Source: Stentor roeselii (taxonomy: Eukaryota; Ciliophora; Heterotrichea; Heterotrichida; Stentoridae). Taken from it: a DNA stretch of 64,000 nt. Shown in pieces: positions 8,734 to 17,121 of this stretch. Within the stretch, counting starts at the first letter, position 1, and every line of letters starts with the position of its first letter. The notes under the pieces were generated by a model that saw nothing but the letters and a program-made list of their open reading frames with translations, did no database searches and had not been told where the DNA came from. The DNA is taken from the NCBI GenBank assembly GCA_006503475.1, contig RSEH01000113.1:81746-145745 (forward strand). Direction: 5' to 3'. Both the position numbers and the translations under genes were made by a program.

Positions 8734-10575
8734 GAGCAAATTTCTCAGACCCGAATAACAAAAGAACTAGAAATTCTCAGCAGGATGGAGTCAAAACACA
8801 TAAAAATCCACTTTTCCGACGACCACAAAAGTTTAGAAATAAACCATTCAGTGAAAGGAATCGCTATAACTTTTTACATAACATTACCAGAAAGATACCC
8901 ATTCCTTCCTCCAAAGTTGACAGCCGACATCCCTTCAGATTTACAATCAATATTCCAAGACTCCGGAGATTTACTAAACCTAGTCCTCGACGACAGCTGG
9001 ACTCCAGCAATAAGTCTTTCAACTCTAATCGAAAAAGTGATTCTCTTCAGCAACTATTCTCTAACCACTACAAAATTTCACGTTTTAGGCAAAATAAATC
9101 TTCTATCAATCATTTTAATCGCTGCCACTTTCCGATTCGCACTTTTCAGTCAAAGTTACTCAGGCCACTGGACCCCTCCCTTATACGGCGACTACGAAGC
9201 ACAGCGACATTGGATGGAACTGACGACGAACTACCCTGTCGAAGACTGGTACAAAGCCGAGGCGGACTACTGGAAACTAGACTACCCGCCACTAACAGCT
9301 TGGCATTCTTTCATATTTGGACTTCTTTCAAAGCTCTGGGAGGCTGACTCAATGGAACTCGGCAAGTCTCGAGGGTACTACTCGCCTTCACATCTCGTCT
9401 TTATGCGACTTTCAGTCATGATAAGTGAAATTTTAATCTACTTACCCGCAATTTTGCTTTACTTTTACAGAACTCATGGACAGGTGAATGAAAAGATTAG
9501 GAATGTTGCTTTAATCGCGGTGCTTTTAGCACCGCCTTTCGTGTTAATTGACTATGGACATTTCCAGTATAACAATGTCATGCTTGGATTTGCTTTGATG
9601 TCTGTTGTCTTCACTAATGCCGGGTCGTTTTCAATGGCGGCAGCGGGTCTAGCGCTGAGTTTTAACTTCAAGATAATGGGACTTTATTACTTTTTTCCTC
9701 TGGTTTGCTATTGGGTGGCTGGGGTTTATGATAGAAGTTATCGAGGAAGGCTTAGGAATGGCCCAGGACTTGCAGTTCCAACACAATTTTACCTTTTTTT
9801 GTCAGGGTTTTTCGCTGTCGCCGGCGCAGGATTCGTCGTCAGCTGCCTCATATGGACACCTTGGCTTAGCTGGGAAGAAGGCCTCGAGGTCCTGGGCAGG
9901 GTCTTTCCTTTGGACCGAGGAGTGTTTGAAGACAAAGTTGCTACTTTTTGGTGTGTTTCTTCAGTGGTCGTTAAATACAAGAAGTTATTTTCAGTAAGGA
10001 CGATGACGGCTTTGACGACTTTTGTGACTATTGTTTTAAGTGCACCTTGGCTTTATTTGACAGTTTTAAAGAGAAAGATGAAGAAAAGTCTTGTTTTTGG
10101 AACTGCTGGAGTCGCTTTGACGTTTTTTTTGTTTTCTTATCATGTGCATGAAAAAACTATTCTGGTGCCTTTGATGCCGGTGATGCTTGTGACTGTTTTT
10201 GACTACCCGGACTTGTTTGAAGTGATGATTGTGACGAGTACTTTCAGCATGTATCCTCTTCTTGCTCTTGACCGTCTAAAAATGCCTTATTTTGTGTTCC
10301 AGGTAGGTTTTCTTGCTCTTTCTAAAGTAAACAAGGACAACTTGAAGGCTTGGGTGCAGGTCAGGACTACAAAATGGATTTACCTGGTAATGACCCTTGT
10401 TCACTTGACAGAATTCATCGATGTTCCTGGATATCCTTATTTTTTTGAACTGGTCATTGCTGGGTGTTCTTTTCTTGTTTTTTCAGTGATTTGGGGAGTT
10501 TTACTTGTACAGTTCTGGAAATTAAAACATGAAACTGAACTGTTGGGCAAGACTTTCAAGGATAAGACCAGGTAG
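8731..10575 (+). CDS. ALG6: ALG6-type glucosyltransferase with N-terminal E2/RWD-like domain
   Basis: 614 aa. Residues ~125-605 are a polytopic GT57 enzyme: a first TM segment, then the lumenal signature GDYEAQRHWMELT, YWKLDYPPLTAWHS and later HVHEKTILVPLMP, all diagnostic of ALG6/ALG8 and closest to ALG6. Family role: transfers the first glucose from Dol-P-Glc to Man9GlcNAc2-PP-dolichol in the ER. Residues 1-110 look like an E2/RWD fold (LPERYPFLPPKL, LDDSWTPAISLSTLI); the E2 catalytic Cys is absent. No Met lies between the domain and the first ALG6 helix, so translation as one polypeptide is the simplest reading. No micro-intron is seen at the junction. Confidence 0.88.
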   Translation: MEQISQTRITKELEILSRMESKHIKIHFSDDHKSLEINHSVKGIAITFYITLPERYPFLPPKLTADIPSDLQSIFQDSGDLLNLVLDDSWTPAISLSTLIEKVILFSNYSLTTTKFHVLGKINLLSIILIAATFRFALFSQSYSGHWTPPLYGDYEAQRHWMELTTNYPVEDWYKAEADYWKLDYPPLTAWHSFIFGLLSKLWEADSMELGKSRGYYSPSHLVFMRLSVMISEILIYLPAILLYFYRTHGQVNEKIRNVALIAVLLAPPFVLIDYGHFQYNNVMLGFALMSVVFTNAGSFSMAAAGLALSFNFKIMGLYYFFPLVCYWVAGVYDRSYRGRLRNGPGLAVPTQFYLFLSGFFAVAGAGFVVSCLIWTPWLSWEEGLEVLGRVFPLDRGVFEDKVATFWCVSSVVVKYKKLFSVRTMTALTTFVTIVLSAPWLYLTVLKRKMKKSLVFGTAGVALTFFLFSYHVHEKTILVPLMPVMLVTVFDYPDLFEVMIVTSTFSMYPLLALDRLKMPYFVFQVGFLALSKVNKDNLKAWVQVRTTKWIYLVMTLVHLTEFIDVPGYPYFFELVIAGCSFLVFSVIWGVLLVQFWKLKHETELLGKTFKDKTR

Positions 10576-10599
10576 ATATTATTAGAAAGTTTTATTAAT

Positions 10600-11742
10600 A
10601 TGGCTAGGATACTGCTTGCTTGCTCTGGGTTTAAAGATGTTCTTAATGGCACTGAGGTCTGTCAGGCACTTAAAAAAGGGTTTTTGGCTGCTGATTCTAC
10701 AGTCAATGTCACTTGTCTTCCCCTTAGTGATGGTGGGGAAGGATTTTTAGATGCTTTGAGAAGATCATCGCTTTCTGGGAATATTGAAATTCATAAAGTT
10801 CTTGTCACTGGACCTCTTGGATTTACTGTGGAAGGAGAGTATGGAATTTTTGAAAATGGGAATAATCGGGTTGGGATCATTGAAATGGCTCGGCTCTCGG
10901 GGATTGAAAAAGTTCCTGTTGAAATGAGGAATCCTTATCATACGACTAGTCATGGCACTGGAGAGGTTATTCAACTACTTTATTCAAGAGGGATTAATGA
11001 GTTTTATATTGGACTTGGAGGCAGCGCAACAACAGACGGTGGTCTAAGTGTTCTCTACGCTTTAAAAGCCTTCAAATTCGAATTTTCCAGTCACTCAGAC
11101 TACTCCTCAACCCCTCCAGCCTACCTGACAGGTTCAATGCTAAGCAGCATAAAATCCATTACTTCCACAGACCCATCAATGTCCGAGTCTCTTTCCCTAA
11201 CAATAGCCTGCGACGTGAAAAACCCAATGTTAGGTCCATCAGGTTCAGTAAAAGTTTTCGGCCCACAAAAAGGAATTCTTCCAGAAATGGAAGAAGACTA
11301 CGAAAAAATCATGGAAAACGTGAATCACCTTCTTTCTGGAATAAGAGGAGTCAGCATCGGCCACTCAGAATTTTCAGGAGCTGCTGGAGGAATCTCAGGA
11401 GGACTTTTGGCTGCTTTTTCAAAATGCTCAGTCGTCAGAGGCGTGGATCTCGTTGCTCAGGCCTCGGGACTCACGCAGCTTGTTGAACAGGCGGACTTGG
11501 TCATCAGTGGAGAAGGATCTTTTGATGCTCAGACAAAGGGTGGAAAAGTTGTGAGTAAAGTTTTGGAAATTTGTCCTCGGGCGGTTGTGGTTTGTGGAAT
11601 TGTCAAGGGTGTTGATTATCGAAATGTTTATGATTTGGTTAGTCGATTTGGGAATAGAAGTGTTAGTCATGTGAAAGAATGCCTGGAAATTGTTGCTTTG
11701 GAAATTTTTGAGAAAGAAATTTTGAATGGGCGCAGAGGTTAA
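10600..11742 (+). CDS. Glycerate kinase, bacterial GlxK/GarK type
   Basis: 380 aa, matching the bacterial family length. Start MARILLACSGFKDVLNG corresponds to the PDSFKG region; SDGGEGFLDAL, GLGGSATTDGGLS and GEGSFDAQTKGGKV are the conserved Gly-rich motifs of the GlxK/GarK fold. Family reaction: ATP-dependent phosphorylation of glycerate, usually to 2-phosphoglycerate. This family is mainly bacterial, so bacterial ancestry is possible, but codon use matches the neighbours. The ATG follows ALG6 by 24 bp on the same strand, preceded by TTTTATTAAT. Confidence 0.9.
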   Translation: MARILLACSGFKDVLNGTEVCQALKKGFLAADSTVNVTCLPLSDGGEGFLDALRRSSLSGNIEIHKVLVTGPLGFTVEGEYGIFENGNNRVGIIEMARLSGIEKVPVEMRNPYHTTSHGTGEVIQLLYSRGINEFYIGLGGSATTDGGLSVLYALKAFKFEFSSHSDYSSTPPAYLTGSMLSSIKSITSTDPSMSESLSLTIACDVKNPMLGPSGSVKVFGPQKGILPEMEEDYEKIMENVNHLLSGIRGVSIGHSEFSGAAGGISGGLLAAFSKCSVVRGVDLVAQASGLTQLVEQADLVISGEGSFDAQTKGGKVVSKVLEICPRAVVVCGIVKGVDYRNVYDLVSRFGNRSVSHVKECLEIVALEIFEKEILNGRRG

Positions 11743-11784
11743 TTTTATTTGTGGATGAATACTACATTTAACTAATCTAGCAAC

Positions 11785-12372
11785 TTATATCCTCAATGAT
11801 GGGACATGCGAGTTTAGCAAAGTTTTATTCATAAAACTCAATATTCTGAACCGGCCTCTAAGAAAAGCCAAAAAAATTTCTCTGCTGTATCCAATTTCGG
11901 TTACTTTGAGTTGATAGTCGCTGACAGACATCAAGCTACTCGCAAAATCAGAATTTCCGAAATTTGGAGGAACAGGTGAAATCATATGCCTGGGACTATC
12001 ATTGAAGTTCAAAACCGAGTTTTGGTTTATAATTGAAGTGGTGATACTCTCGGCACCGTTGTTAAGACTTCCAAGCATTTCTTTTAACTTTTCAGGAGGA
12101 TGCTTTTCAGTTTGAATGACTTGGCCTACACTTTCGATTTCTTTGGTTTGTAGCTCTAAGAGCTTCTTCAATTGGTCAATATAATCGAGTAAAAGAATTC
12201 CGCTGCTATTAGGAGATAGTTCAAAAGAAGAGTCATTAAATGTTTGAGTATTCGATATAGAATCTTCCCTTTTAATCGACTTGGAAAAAGTTTCAGCAAC
12301 AAGTTCATTTGAGTCCTTAAATAAATCATAAAAACTATCCTTCGGCCTGGATCGAGTTTTTATTTCATTCAT
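11785..12372 (-). CDS. Hypothetical protein
   Basis: 195 aa from the ATG at 12372, which is preceded by the common CTATAAAT start context; a TTG 12 bases further upstream was rejected. It is acidic and Ser-rich with a helical segment near 75-105 (LLLDYIDQLKKLLELQTKEIE) that could form a short coiled coil. No known domain. It converges with the glycerate kinase gene (42 bp between stops) and follows another minus-strand unknown by 30 bp. Confidence 0.55.
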   Translation of the reverse strand: MNEIKTRSRPKDSFYDLFKDSNELVAETFSKSIKREDSISNTQTFNDSSFELSPNSSGILLLDYIDQLKKLLELQTKEIESVGQVIQTEKHPPEKLKEMLGSLNNGAESITTSIINQNSVLNFNDSPRHMISPVPPNFGNSDFASSLMSVSDYQLKVTEIGYSREIFLAFLRGRFRILSFMNKTLLNSHVPSLRI

Positions 12373-12402
12373 ATTTATAGACAAATACCCAAAAGTTATA
12401 AT

Positions 12403-13125
12403 TTAATAATTATTCTTGAAAGAACTAACTGTACTAAACAAGATATTCTGTGTCGATTCCCTTTTCTTCCCTGGAATTCTATCTTTTTTAACCAGCTGAT
12501 CATGAGCCTCCTTCAACCTTTCCTCAAAATCGTTCATACTAGCAGATTTACCAATTTTTTCCAGATTTTTTGTGAGAATATTGTTAATAACTGCTCTTTT
12601 TTCCAAAAAAACCGTGGCCATTTTCAAAGTCTTTCTTGATTTCTTATTATCTTCCAATATCTGCTTGCAAGAGGCATTTAAAAACGCATGAGAATCAACA
12701 GTTTTCTGCTTCTTTAATTGCTGAGTCAAAGACTTTGGCTCAAGCTTCAAGATTGGTGTGTAAAAAAAATCTTTTTCTCTTTCTGAATCTGACCATTTTT
12801 CTGACTTTCGAGGTTGAAAATAAAGATTTTCAGTCAATCTTTCAATCACATCAGCTGGAGTTGATAAAAATTGAGAGGGCAGAAGACGAGACTTGTAAAG
12901 ATTTGAAAGTTTTTCTTTGTGCTCGGTCACTGCTTTTAAAGACTCGACAGGTCTTAATTGGTCGAAGTAAGTTGACTTCTGGGATCTGGAAACGGATGAA
13001 CCTTGCTTTAAGGTTTGAGAGTTTAGTGAGAAGATACTTGGGGATTGTTTCAGATTGGAGACTGTTTTTTTCTTTTTGAGAGAGTAAATGCTTTTTAGGA
13101 GTTTATTGGATTTTTGTGTTTCCAT
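12403..13125 (-). CDS. Hypothetical basic protein
   Basis: 240 aa. Lys/Ser/Gln-rich, with a basic N-terminus (SLKKKKT) and predicted helices in the second half; no domain recognised. The first roughly 25 codons and the upstream flank have been duplicated in tandem just 5' of the gene (see the repeat at 13045-13350), leaving two decayed copies of the start region. The true start keeps CTAATA directly before ATG. Confidence 0.55.
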   Translation of the reverse strand: METQKSNKLLKSIYSLKKKKTVSNLKQSPSIFSLNSQTLKQGSSVSRSQKSTYFDQLRPVESLKAVTEHKEKLSNLYKSRLLPSQFLSTPADVIERLTENLYFQPRKSEKWSDSEREKDFFYTPILKLEPKSLTQQLKKQKTVDSHAFLNASCKQILEDNKKSRKTLKMATVFLEKRAVINNILTKNLEKIGKSASMNDFEERLKEAHDQLVKKDRIPGKKRESTQNILFSTVSSFKNNY

Positions 13126-13350
13126 TATTAGAGTTATTAGAGAAGTTATTTTAAATGATTTGGGATTTTTTTAGATTGCAGATGTTTTTTCTATTGAGAG
13201 TCAAGATTTTTAAGGAGTTAATCAGATTTTTGTGTTTATAATATTAGGATAATTAGAGTAATTATTTAAAATGACTTGAGATTCTTTTAGACTGTTTTTT
13301 TCTATTGGGATCAACACTTCTCAGGAATTAATAAAATTTTAGTGTTTACA
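13045..13350. repeat. About three tandem copies of a gene 5' end (~110-116 bp unit)
   Basis: The segment covering the first codons of the downstream minus-strand gene plus its flank recurs upstream. The marker tttttgtgttt starts at 13111 and 13227, with a degraded copy (ttttagtgttt) near 13337. In the second and third copies the CAT (ATG) is altered and frame is lost. The copies diverge substantially, so the duplication is not recent. Confidence 0.7.
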
Positions 13351-13386
13351 TTATTAGAGTATTTATTATAAACTGAAAAATTGATT

Positions 13387-14037
13387 TCACTGGTTATTCT
13401 CTGTACCAATTTCCTGAAACTTTTTAAAAAACCCTACTGAGCATTTATTTTGGTCAGCTTTTTGCATGAGTTTTCGTTTCTGCACAAGTAAATATTCCTT
13501 GAACTTCTGCTCTTCAACTTTTTTCAAGTTTTCAAGTCCTTCATTTTTTTCGATGATTTTTTTCTTGATCTGTTCAATTTTTGTTTTGTATTCTTCAAGT
13601 TTTTTCTTCTGGTTCTGAGCATGTCTTGTTCTTTTTTTCTCTAACATCAAAGCTTGCACCCGGCTTTCTTCTTCTTTTTCCCTGATTTTTTGAAGTGATT
13701 CTAAATCTTGGCTTATTCGATTTTCTCTAAATTTTTCAATCTTTTCAAGTTTTTCAAGACTTGTGACTGGCACTGAGAGTTCTCGAGAATGGACTTTCCA
13801 GTAACTTTGTTTTTTTATTTGGAGAAAGGATGATTCTGGTGCCTTTTGAATGTGTTTGCAGGGAAGTTTCAGGGTGCAGATTAAACATCTTCCTTGAGAT
13901 GGTAGACTGGATTCAAGGCTTTGTACGAAGAATTTCATTTCTTTTGATAGCCTTTCATCTACTTTTTCAATGAGTGAGATGTAGTCGTCAGGGATTACTT
14001 CTTGAATGAATGTTTGCATGGACTTTAAGCTTTCCAT
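13387..14037 (-). CDS. Coiled-coil protein with a Cys/His cluster
   Basis: 216 aa. Residues ~45-65 hold RCLICTLKLPCKHI, a compact CxxC...CxH that could bind zinc or simply be structural. From ~85 to 200 the chain is highly charged and heptad-like (LEKLEKIEKFRENRI, KKKLEEYKTKIEQIKKKI), a strong coiled coil. A cytoskeletal or basal-body role would be typical for such proteins in ciliates, but nothing specific supports it. Confidence 0.55.
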   Translation of the reverse strand: MESLKSMQTFIQEVIPDDYISLIEKVDERLSKEMKFFVQSLESSLPSQGRCLICTLKLPCKHIQKAPESSFLQIKKQSYWKVHSRELSVPVTSLEKLEKIEKFRENRISQDLESLQKIREKEEESRVQALMLEKKRTRHAQNQKKKLEEYKTKIEQIKKKIIEKNEGLENLKKVEEQKFKEYLLVQKRKLMQKADQNKCSVGFFKKFQEIGTENNQ

Positions 14038-14190
14038 GGCAGTTTATGGAATATTAAGATTTTTAGTAGAGGAAATTTTAAGTGGAGGTAGGTGGATTGA
14101 AATTAAGAATTATGACAGTTTGTGAAATATTAAGATTTTTAGTAGAGGGAATTTTAATTTGAGGTAGGTGGATTGAAAACTAAGAATTAA
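14038..14190. repeat. Two-copy 76-bp duplication at a gene 5' flank
   Basis: The sequence beginning cagtttatggaatattaag at 14040, directly upstream of the minus-strand ATG, recurs from 14116 with a few substitutions and shares the downstream gaggtaggtggattgaaa. It is a third case of duplication abutting a gene start. Confidence 0.7.
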
Positions 14191-14552
14191 TGACTCTGGT
14201 TTTATTGATATATTTTAGGAACTAGAGGAGTATACAGTAGGTGCCATTTACAGTTTATCTAAAAATTTATTGAATATTTAATCCTATCAAATGATCCTAC
14301 TAATAATTCATTAACTTTTCCATGAGTTTAATTTTCCAATTTTCCAAAAAAAAATTACAATTTTTAATCTTCATTCATAAATCTTCTAAAACTTTCCCCG
14401 AAATCATCTCAAATCCATCAAAACCTCAGTACCTAAAAAAAAACCAAGCTACTCCTGATCCATCCTTAAAAATCCAATCTCCAAACATCCCAAAACCACA
14501 AAACTTCACAACCAACCCCTAATCCCTGCAGTCTCTCAAAGATCTTCTATAA
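14191..14552. other. Divergent spacer, no convincing gene
   Basis: AT-rich, becoming C/A-rich and G-poor from about 14340 up to the Ran-like start. A 66-codon ORF at 14322-14522 has low-complexity composition and no family signature; I treat it as non-coding leader sequence. Confidence 0.5.
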
Positions 14553-15194
14553 ATGGAACGTCAGACTCCCGAATTCAAAATCCTGATGGTAGGTGACAGT
14601 GGAGTAGGTAAAACCTGTTTCATAAAAAAACACTTAACCGGCGAGTTCGATCGAAAATATTCCCCCACAAGTTCAGTCGAGGTTCACCCGATAAAGTTTT
14701 ACACAAATCACGGTCCGATAGTCTTCAACGTCTGGGACGTGGCAGGTCAAAACGACGAGTCAATGCTGAAAGAAGCTTATTTTATCGGAAGTCAAGGCGG
14801 CATCATCATGTTTGACGTGACTGACCGGGCGAGTTATAAAAGTGTTCCGCGTTGGCATCGAGATATTTTTAAAATTTGTGAAAGGATTCCGCTTGTTTTG
14901 GCGGGAAATAAAGTCGAAGTCAAGGAAAGAAAAGTTCAGGGAAAACAGATTATTTATCATAAAAGACATGAACTGCAGTATTTCGATGTTTCTGCGAAAA
15001 TCAGCTATCAGTATGAAAAACCTTTCATTTGGCTTGCTAGAAAAGTCACCAATTGGCCTGATCTTACTTTTGTTGAAGCACCGGCTATGCCTCCTCCTGA
15101 AATTGTTTATGGGTCTGAAGTCTTGCTTAGCTTCAGTGGAAATCATTTGGATATTGTCAGTGAAGCTGCGGAATTTGGAGTGAATGAAGAGTAG
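14553..15194 (+). CDS. Ran-like small GTPase, divergent
   Basis: 213 aa. P-loop GDSGVGKT, HLTGEFDRKYSPT, VEVHPIKFYTNHGPIVFNVWD, VPRWHRDIFKICERIPLV and FEKPF-like YEKPFIWLARK are Ran-specific, so this is Ran family rather than Rab. Oddities: the switch II motif DTAGQE is DVAGQND, the G4 NKxD is NKVE (an Asp that normally reads guanine), and the acidic DEDDDL tail is missing, the chain ending in NEE. It may be a paralogue with altered nucleotide specificity or regulation rather than the main Ran. Known role of Ran: directionality of nuclear transport. Start context is CTATAAATG. Confidence 0.85.
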   Translation: MERQTPEFKILMVGDSGVGKTCFIKKHLTGEFDRKYSPTSSVEVHPIKFYTNHGPIVFNVWDVAGQNDESMLKEAYFIGSQGGIIMFDVTDRASYKSVPRWHRDIFKICERIPLVLAGNKVEVKERKVQGKQIIYHKRHELQYFDVSAKISYQYEKPFIWLARKVTNWPDLTFVEAPAMPPPEIVYGSEVLLSFSGNHLDIVSEAAEFGVNEE

Positions 15195-15196
15195 AA

Positions 15197-15979
15197 TTAA
15201 TCTATTTTAACGTTGTTTTTCACCTTTTTCAACTCGTTCTTTAATTTGGCATACAAAACCACATCACCTCTCTTCAAGTTATTTTTCAATTCAACAATCG
15301 ACAACCAAGGATGACGTTTCACAACTTCTATCAACGGCGCAACACTTTTAATACTCAACTCATTAAAGCTCAAGTACAAGCAAGTGATTCTAGACTGATC
15401 AATCGGTTCAATTAAAATTCCTAATCCCAAATCAGTCAAATCACAACTTTTCAAATCAAGACTAGTCAAAGCAGAGTTCCTAAAAATCAACCCTTTTAAA
15501 GCCTCAGCAGCACCAGGTCCAACTTTCGACCCACTCAAGTCAACATGAACCAAATTAACAAAAACCGAAAAAACGACTTCAAACTGAAGCCTATTAATTT
15601 TTGGAAGTTCTAAAATCTTCAAATTCGCGCAAAAGCTTAAAAGTCTCATCAAGTCCTCATCATCAAGTTCTTCACAATTCATATGATTTTTAAGTGTACA
15701 GCAAAGAATAACCTCTCTACTAAAAGAAGGTCCTTTTACTTTATCTTCAAGTTTACATGAAAATTTTTCAGGACTTGCCAGGTAAAGATTATTCCAAAAG
15801 CTTGACATGTCCTGAGACTCGCTGAGGATTGATTCGATGTTGGCCAAGCCGAAGGCTTGGCTTCTTGAGCAGATTTCTCGAATGGAAGTGATGTAAACAC
15901 CTGAGAGGTCCTCGATGTACCCTGAGTACATCGCGAGGAGGTCGTAGCAGTACTGTTGAAGACTGGGAACTTCATCCAT
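15197..15979 (-). CDS. Leucine-rich repeat (RNI-like) protein
   Basis: 260 aa. Leu-rich repeats from ~110 onwards: LKILELPKINR, LVHVDLSGSKVGPGAAEALKG, LTSLDLKSCDLTDLGLGIL, ITCLYLSFNELSIKSVAPL, LSIVELKNN. Spacing of 26-29 residues is the ribonuclease-inhibitor type. The N-terminal 100 residues have no recognised domain. Binding scaffold; partner unknown. Its stop lies 2 bp from the convergent stop of the Ran-like gene. Confidence 0.75.
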   Translation of the reverse strand: MDEVPSLQQYCYDLLAMYSGYIEDLSGVYITSIREICSRSQAFGLANIESILSESQDMSSFWNNLYLASPEKFSCKLEDKVKGPSFSREVILCCTLKNHMNCEELDDEDLMRLLSFCANLKILELPKINRLQFEVVFSVFVNLVHVDLSGSKVGPGAAEALKGLIFRNSALTSLDLKSCDLTDLGLGILIEPIDQSRITCLYLSFNELSIKSVAPLIEVVKRHPWLSIVELKNNLKRGDVVLYAKLKNELKKVKNNVKID

Positions 15980-15990
15980 TTTAGATTAGT

Positions 15991-16368
15991 TTAATTGGAT
16001 AAGGACTTTTCTATGTTTTCAAAGAGACTTTGAGATTTGAACCAGTCGGATAAAGAGTTAATGCAGGAAAGGTGGCAACTTTGAAAGTCTTTTTTTAAGG
16101 AACAGGATTCTTTGCAGGTTTCAAAGTTTTCTAAACGGGTTTTAAAAGTGGTTTCAATGACTTTAAAGAAATTTTGATGGTTCAAGTCGCATTGGTCGAT
16201 GCAGTCTTGGTTTATTGAAAGACTTTCAAGACATTTAAGGGTGCATTTGCTGGTTTGTGACTTGATGGTTTTTATCTTTTCTTTCAGTTTTTTCATGAAA
16301 AGGTCGTCGTATTCTGAATCAAGACTTTTTTCCACTTGTGCCGAGTTGAAGAAAATGCGATTTTCCAT
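15991..16368 (-). CDS. FAM136A-like twin-CX3C protein
   Basis: 125 aa. Four CX3C motifs, CTLKC, CIDQC, CKESC and CHLSC, in two pairs, with helices between them. Number and spacing match FAM136A-type proteins of the mitochondrial intermembrane space, which fold through paired disulfides. The protein is short and has no cleavable targeting sequence, as expected for such substrates. Function is likely conserved but biochemically ill-defined. It lies 11 bp after the start of the next minus-strand gene region and 11 bp from the divergent GST gene start. Confidence 0.7.
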   Translation of the reverse strand: MENRIFFNSAQVEKSLDSEYDDLFMKKLKEKIKTIKSQTSKCTLKCLESLSINQDCIDQCDLNHQNFFKVIETTFKTRLENFETCKESCSLKKDFQSCHLSCINSLSDWFKSQSLFENIEKSLSN

Positions 16369-16379
16369 TTGTTATAAAA
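16369..16379. promoter_or_regulatory. 11-bp divergent intergenic, TTGTTATAAAA
   Basis: The entire space between the FAM136A-like ATG (minus) and the GST ATG (plus). It contains TATAAAA directly before the plus-strand ATG and, on the minus strand, TTTTATAACAA before the other. Confidence 0.65.
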
Positions 16380-17111
16380 ATGCAAGTCGAACTGATGATT
16401 AACCCGATGTGTCCCTTTGCACAGAGGTGTCTTTATGTCCTTAGCTTTAAAAGAGCTGCGGTGAAAGTAAGAAATGTTGACTTGTCTGATAAACCTTCTT
16501 GGTTTTTAGAAGAAAATCCTTCGAAGTACCTTCCTGCTTTGCTTGTTTGGAATAATGGGACTAAGATTATTATTCATGAGTCGATTATTATTTCTCAGTT
16601 CTTGGATGCTTTACCTGGAATTTCTATTTATCCTAAAGGAGAATGCTTTTTAACTAATGCGGCTCAGAAAGCTGTCATTGATATGAAGGTCGCTACTGAT
16701 GTGGAACCTCTTAGGAGGGCTGTTAGGATGGCTTATTGGAAAAGTCAACCTAATGATCGAGAGGTTTTAAGCTTTAAGAGGATTGTCAAGAATGTTAATG
16801 ATATGGTTTTGAATGGCTGCTATTTTGAGTTTCAGATTTTTGGAAGGGATGTTTTGGGATTTATTGACTTGATGGCCCTACCTCTAATAGAGCGAATAAT
16901 AGCATTCAAAGACCTCGGTCTGAAATATTACGAAAACCTCCGTCTAGACGACTTATTAAAATGGTATTCTCGTATCAGCCAAATCCACTTTATAAAGGCC
17001 CACTCAATGCCTTTAACCCGATATATAAACCTGCGAAAGCAGATGCAGTTAAATAAATACCGAGGTCTGGTCTTACCCGCAGAAGCCTACGACGTAGAAG
17101 CTAAACTCTAG
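16380..17111 (+). CDS. Glutathione S-transferase-like protein (omega-like CPFA motif)
   Basis: 243 aa. The thioredoxin-fold N-terminus has MCPFAQRCLYVLSFKRAAV, the CPFA active-site type of omega GSTs and CLIC proteins, followed by LPALLVWNNGTKIIIHESIIISQFLD, matching the cis-Pro and the glutathione-binding E-S pair. The C-terminal half is helical and ends in a basic tail. Expected chemistry is glutathione-dependent thiol transfer or reduction; the real substrate is unknown. Nucleotide composition flips from G-rich to C-rich near 16868 inside this single ORF. Confidence 0.8.
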   Translation: MQVELMINPMCPFAQRCLYVLSFKRAAVKVRNVDLSDKPSWFLEENPSKYLPALLVWNNGTKIIIHESIIISQFLDALPGISIYPKGECFLTNAAQKAVIDMKVATDVEPLRRAVRMAYWKSQPNDREVLSFKRIVKNVNDMVLNGCYFEFQIFGRDVLGFIDLMALPLIERIIAFKDLGLKYYENLRLDDLLKWYSRISQIHFIKAHSMPLTRYINLRKQMQLNKYRGLVLPAEAYDVEAKL

Positions 17112-17121
17112 GAAATAATAA

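Noticed and set aside
8729-8761. Longer start (TTG) for the four-span protein gene
   Set aside because: Would need a non-ATG start and would overlap the ALG6 coding sequence; ATG at 8728 is available. Similar TTG starts at 12384, 47856, 50756 and 52292 were replaced by the next ATG.
14322-14522. 66-codon ORF before the Ran-like gene
   Set aside because: Low-complexity Lys/Pro/Ser composition in a C/A-rich leader; no family signature and no start context.
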